Assembly (NCBI RefSeq): GCF_029813835.1
Contig: NZ_JARVKV010000037.1
Location: forward strand, 1 to 59,079
Source of the DNA: Streptomyces sp. DH37
GTDB taxonomy: Bacteria; Actinomycetota; Actinomycetes; Streptomycetales; Streptomycetaceae
DNA length: 59,079 bases
Direction of reading: 5' to 3'
The position numbers were made by a program, and so were the translations under genes. The notes under the pieces were generated by a model, which made no database searches, was not told the origin of the DNA, and worked only from the letters and a program-made list of their open reading frames with translations. Shown in pieces: positions 57,353-59,079 of the stretch; position 1 is the first letter of the stretch; every line of letters starts with the position of its first letter.

Positions 57353-58786
57353 CTAGGGCGCCGTGGCGGTCGTCACGGACTCCCCGGCCGCGATGGCGGC
57401 GTCGCGCACCGCCCCGGCGACGGCGCCCGCGACCTTGTCGTTGAAGACGCTCGGGATGATGTAGTTCGCGTTCAGCTCGTCCTCGTGCACCACGTCGGCC
57501 AGCGCCCGCGCCGCGGCCAGCATCATCTCCTCGTTGACCGTGCGCGACTGGGCGTCGAGCAGGCCCCGGAAGACGCCGGGGAAGACCAGCACGTTGTTGA
57601 TCTGGTTGGGGAAGTCCGAGCGGCCGGTGGCCACGACGGCGGCGGTCCGGCGGGCGACCGCCGGGTCCACCTCCGGGTCGGGGTTGGCGAGCGCGAACAC
57701 GATGGCGCCGTCGGCCATCGCCGCCACGTCCTCGCCGCCGAGCACGTCCGGGGCGGAGACGCCGATGAAGACGTCGGCCCCGGCGACCGCCTGCCTGAGC
57801 GTGCCGGTGACGCCCTCGGGGTTGGTGTTGTCGGCGATCCAGCGCAGCGGCGAGCCGGGCGCGGCGTCCACCAGGTCCTCGCGGCCGGCGTGCACCACGC
57901 CGTGGATGTCGGCGACCACCGCGTGCTTCACGCCGGCGTCCAGCAGCAGCTTGAGGATGGCCGTGCCGGCCGCGCCCGCGCCGGACATGACGACCCGTAC
58001 GTCGCCGATCTGCTTGCCGACGACGCGCAGCGCGTTGGTCAGCGCGGCCAGCACCACGATGGCGGTGCCGTGCTGGTCGTCGTGGAAGACCGGGATGTCC
58101 AGGGCCTCGCGCAGCCGCGCCTCGATCTCGAAGCAGCGGGGGGCGGAGATGTCCTCCAGGTTGATGCCCGCGAAGCCGGGCGCGACGGCCTTGACGATCT
58201 CGACGATGGCGTCGGTGTCCTGGGTGTCCAGGCACAGCGGCCAGGCGTCGATGCCCGCGAAGCGCTTGAAGAGGGCCGCCTTGCCCTCCATGACCGGCAG
58301 CGCGGCCTTCGGGCCGATGTTGCCCAGGCCCAGCACGGCCGAGCCGTCGGTGACGACGGCCACGGCGTTGCGCTTGATGGTCAGCCGGCGGGCGTCCTCG
58401 GGGTTGGCCGCGATCTGGGTGCAGACCCGGGCCACGCCGGGCGTGTAGATCATGGACAGGTCGTCGCGGTTGCGAATGGGGTGCTTGGACGCCATCTCGA
58501 TCTTGCCGCCCAGGTGCATCAGGAAGGTCCGGTCGGAGACCTTGCCGATGGCGATGCCCTCGACGTCGCGGAGCTTGGCGACGATCTCGTCCGCGTGGGC
58601 GGTGGAGGACGCCGCGATCGTGACGTCGATGCGGAGCCGCTCGTGGCCGGAGGCCGTGACGTCGAGACCGATGACCGAGCCGCCGGAGGACTCCACGGCC
58701 GTGGTGAGCTGGCTGACCGCCGATCCTCCGGCGGGCACCTCCAGACGGATGGTCATCGAGTACGAGACGCTGGGCGCCGTTGCCAT
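57353..58786 (-). CDS. NAD-dependent malic enzyme with N-terminal ACT-like domain
   Basis: Oxidative decarboxylase converting malate to pyruvate with NAD(P), 477 residues. An N-terminal ACT-like domain of about 80 residues (MTIRLEVPAGGSAV, GHERLRIDVTI) precedes the malic-enzyme catalytic domain with SMIYTPGVA, VTDGSAVLGLGNIGPKAALPVMEGK and FHDDQHGTAIV. The Rossmann domain contains the dinucleotide motif MSGAGAAGTAIL. AGAGGAAA precedes ATG 58786. Beyond its start is 244 nt of non-coding DNA. Cofactor preference (NAD or NADP) is not certain from sequence; position matches the NAD-type enzyme of Streptomyces. Confidence 0.94.
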   Translation of the reverse strand: MATAPSVSYSMTIRLEVPAGGSAVSQLTTAVESSGGSVIGLDVTASGHERLRIDVTIAASSTAHADEIVAKLRDVEGIAIGKVSDRTFLMHLGGKIEMASKHPIRNRDDLSMIYTPGVARVCTQIAANPEDARRLTIKRNAVAVVTDGSAVLGLGNIGPKAALPVMEGKAALFKRFAGIDAWPLCLDTQDTDAIVEIVKAVAPGFAGINLEDISAPRCFEIEARLREALDIPVFHDDQHGTAIVVLAALTNALRVVGKQIGDVRVVMSGAGAAGTAILKLLLDAGVKHAVVADIHGVVHAGREDLVDAAPGSPLRWIADNTNPEGVTGTLRQAVAGADVFIGVSAPDVLGGEDVAAMADGAIVFALANPDPEVDPAVARRTAAVVATGRSDFPNQINNVLVFPGVFRGLLDAQSRTVNEEMMLAAARALADVVHEDELNANYIIPSVFNDKVAGAVAGAVRDAAIAAGESVTTATAP

Positions 58787-59030
58787 GGCCGGTTTCCTCT
58801 GCTTTCCCTGATCCTGTGCCGCGGTTCCGGCCACCGCGCCGGATCGCGTCACCCGATCGTCGCACCTACCGGCCGGTAGCAGGTAACCGGTTCCGGAGGG
58901 CGGAAAGTGTTTCCCGTCATAGGGACGCGGAGGCGGACCGGGAGGACGCACGAACGAGGGGTCCGCGCCGTCCGGGGACGGCGCGCGGCGACGGGCACGG
59001 CGCCCAGGGGCGCCCCCGGGCCGCGGACCG

Positions 59031-59079
59031 CTACACCTCCAGCTCCAGCCGCGCGATCTCCCCGACCTCCAGCGCCACG
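59031..59079 (-). CDS. C-terminal fragment of a further gene (cut by window edge)
   Basis: A minus-strand frame ends with TAG at 59031-59033; the last 15 residues are VALEVGEIARLELEV. The rest lies outside the window, so no identification is possible. Confidence 0.55.
   Translation of the reverse strand, partial: VALEVGEIARLELEV

Overview
The window is a high-GC, gene-dense stretch of actinobacterial chromosome, almost certainly Streptomyces. The reasons are strong third-position G/C bias, an SsgA-like sporulation protein carrying a rare TTA codon, Streptomyces-type PTS EIIB and EIIC genes, SD-less genes with a -10 hexamer 6-8 nt before the start codon, and a gene order (rph, PTS, cysM/cysO/mec, clpS, ssgG, hpd, murA, hup, malic enzyme) that I recall from the Streptomyces core chromosome. 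No integrase, transposase, IS, prophage, rRNA or CRISPR array was seen. The only mobile-type content is a tandem pair of HNH nuclease genes beside a tRNA-Leu and a decayed toxin-antitoxin pair.

Layout. 0-6 kb: DUF445 membrane protein, a secreted/anchored SGNH hydrolase, and an ABC-2 export operon (two permeases plus ATPase). 6-12 kb: class A penicillin-binding protein, GroES-like protein, DUF3618 protein, Bcp thiol peroxidase, two HNH nucleases with repeated N-terminal modules, tRNA-Leu(TAG), and RdgB. 12-19 kb: lipoprotein, RNase PH, N-acetylglucosamine PTS EIIB and EIIC, an MBL-fold phosphodiesterase-like enzyme, and a cysteine-synthesis module (cysteine-rich leader peptide, CysO sulfur carrier, CysM synthase, Mec JAMM protease). 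The order mec-cysO-cysM-MBL-rph-rdgB resembles the mycobacterial locus. 19-24 kb: sodium/amino-acid symporter, ClpS with DUF2017, and the NAD-salvage pair pncB-pncA. 24-30 kb: small conserved protein, secreted M6 metalloprotease, small membrane protein, a DUF2510-RDD protein, and SsgG-like protein. 30-38 kb: Lrp/AsnC regulator divergent from 4-hydroxyphenylpyruvate dioxygenase, FAD-linked oxidase, RDD protein, Lon-like S16 protease, IclR regulator, SF2 helicase. 38-44 kb: RHH antitoxin with a frameshifted Doc toxin, MFS transporter, dienelactone-hydrolase-like enzyme, PP2C phosphatase, and a DoxX-like protein behind a perfect CebR-type palindrome. 44-49 kb: three-gene molybdo-hydroxylase operon with unusual features. 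49-54 kb: sugar ABC importer plus GH20 hexosaminidase operon. 54-59 kb: DUF3039 protein, YqgE/AlgH, MurA, HU protein, malic enzyme, and the edge of a further gene.

How they work together. Several loci are metabolic units. Leader peptide, CysO, CysM and Mec form a protein-bound-sulfide route to cysteine. PncB and PncA recycle nicotinamide to NAD. The importer and cytoplasmic GH20 enzyme would take up and cleave amino-sugar oligosaccharides, with the PTS pair importing free GlcNAc and MurA using the resulting UDP-GlcNAc. The most noteworthy observations are the molybdo-hydroxylase large subunit lacking the expected catalytic Glu together with a 323-residue disordered extension on its Fe-S subunit; CysO ending in Gly-Gly-Met-Arg beside a JAMM protease; the repeat-built HNH pair; the TTA codon in ssgG; and several well-formed operators with no regulator gene adjacent.
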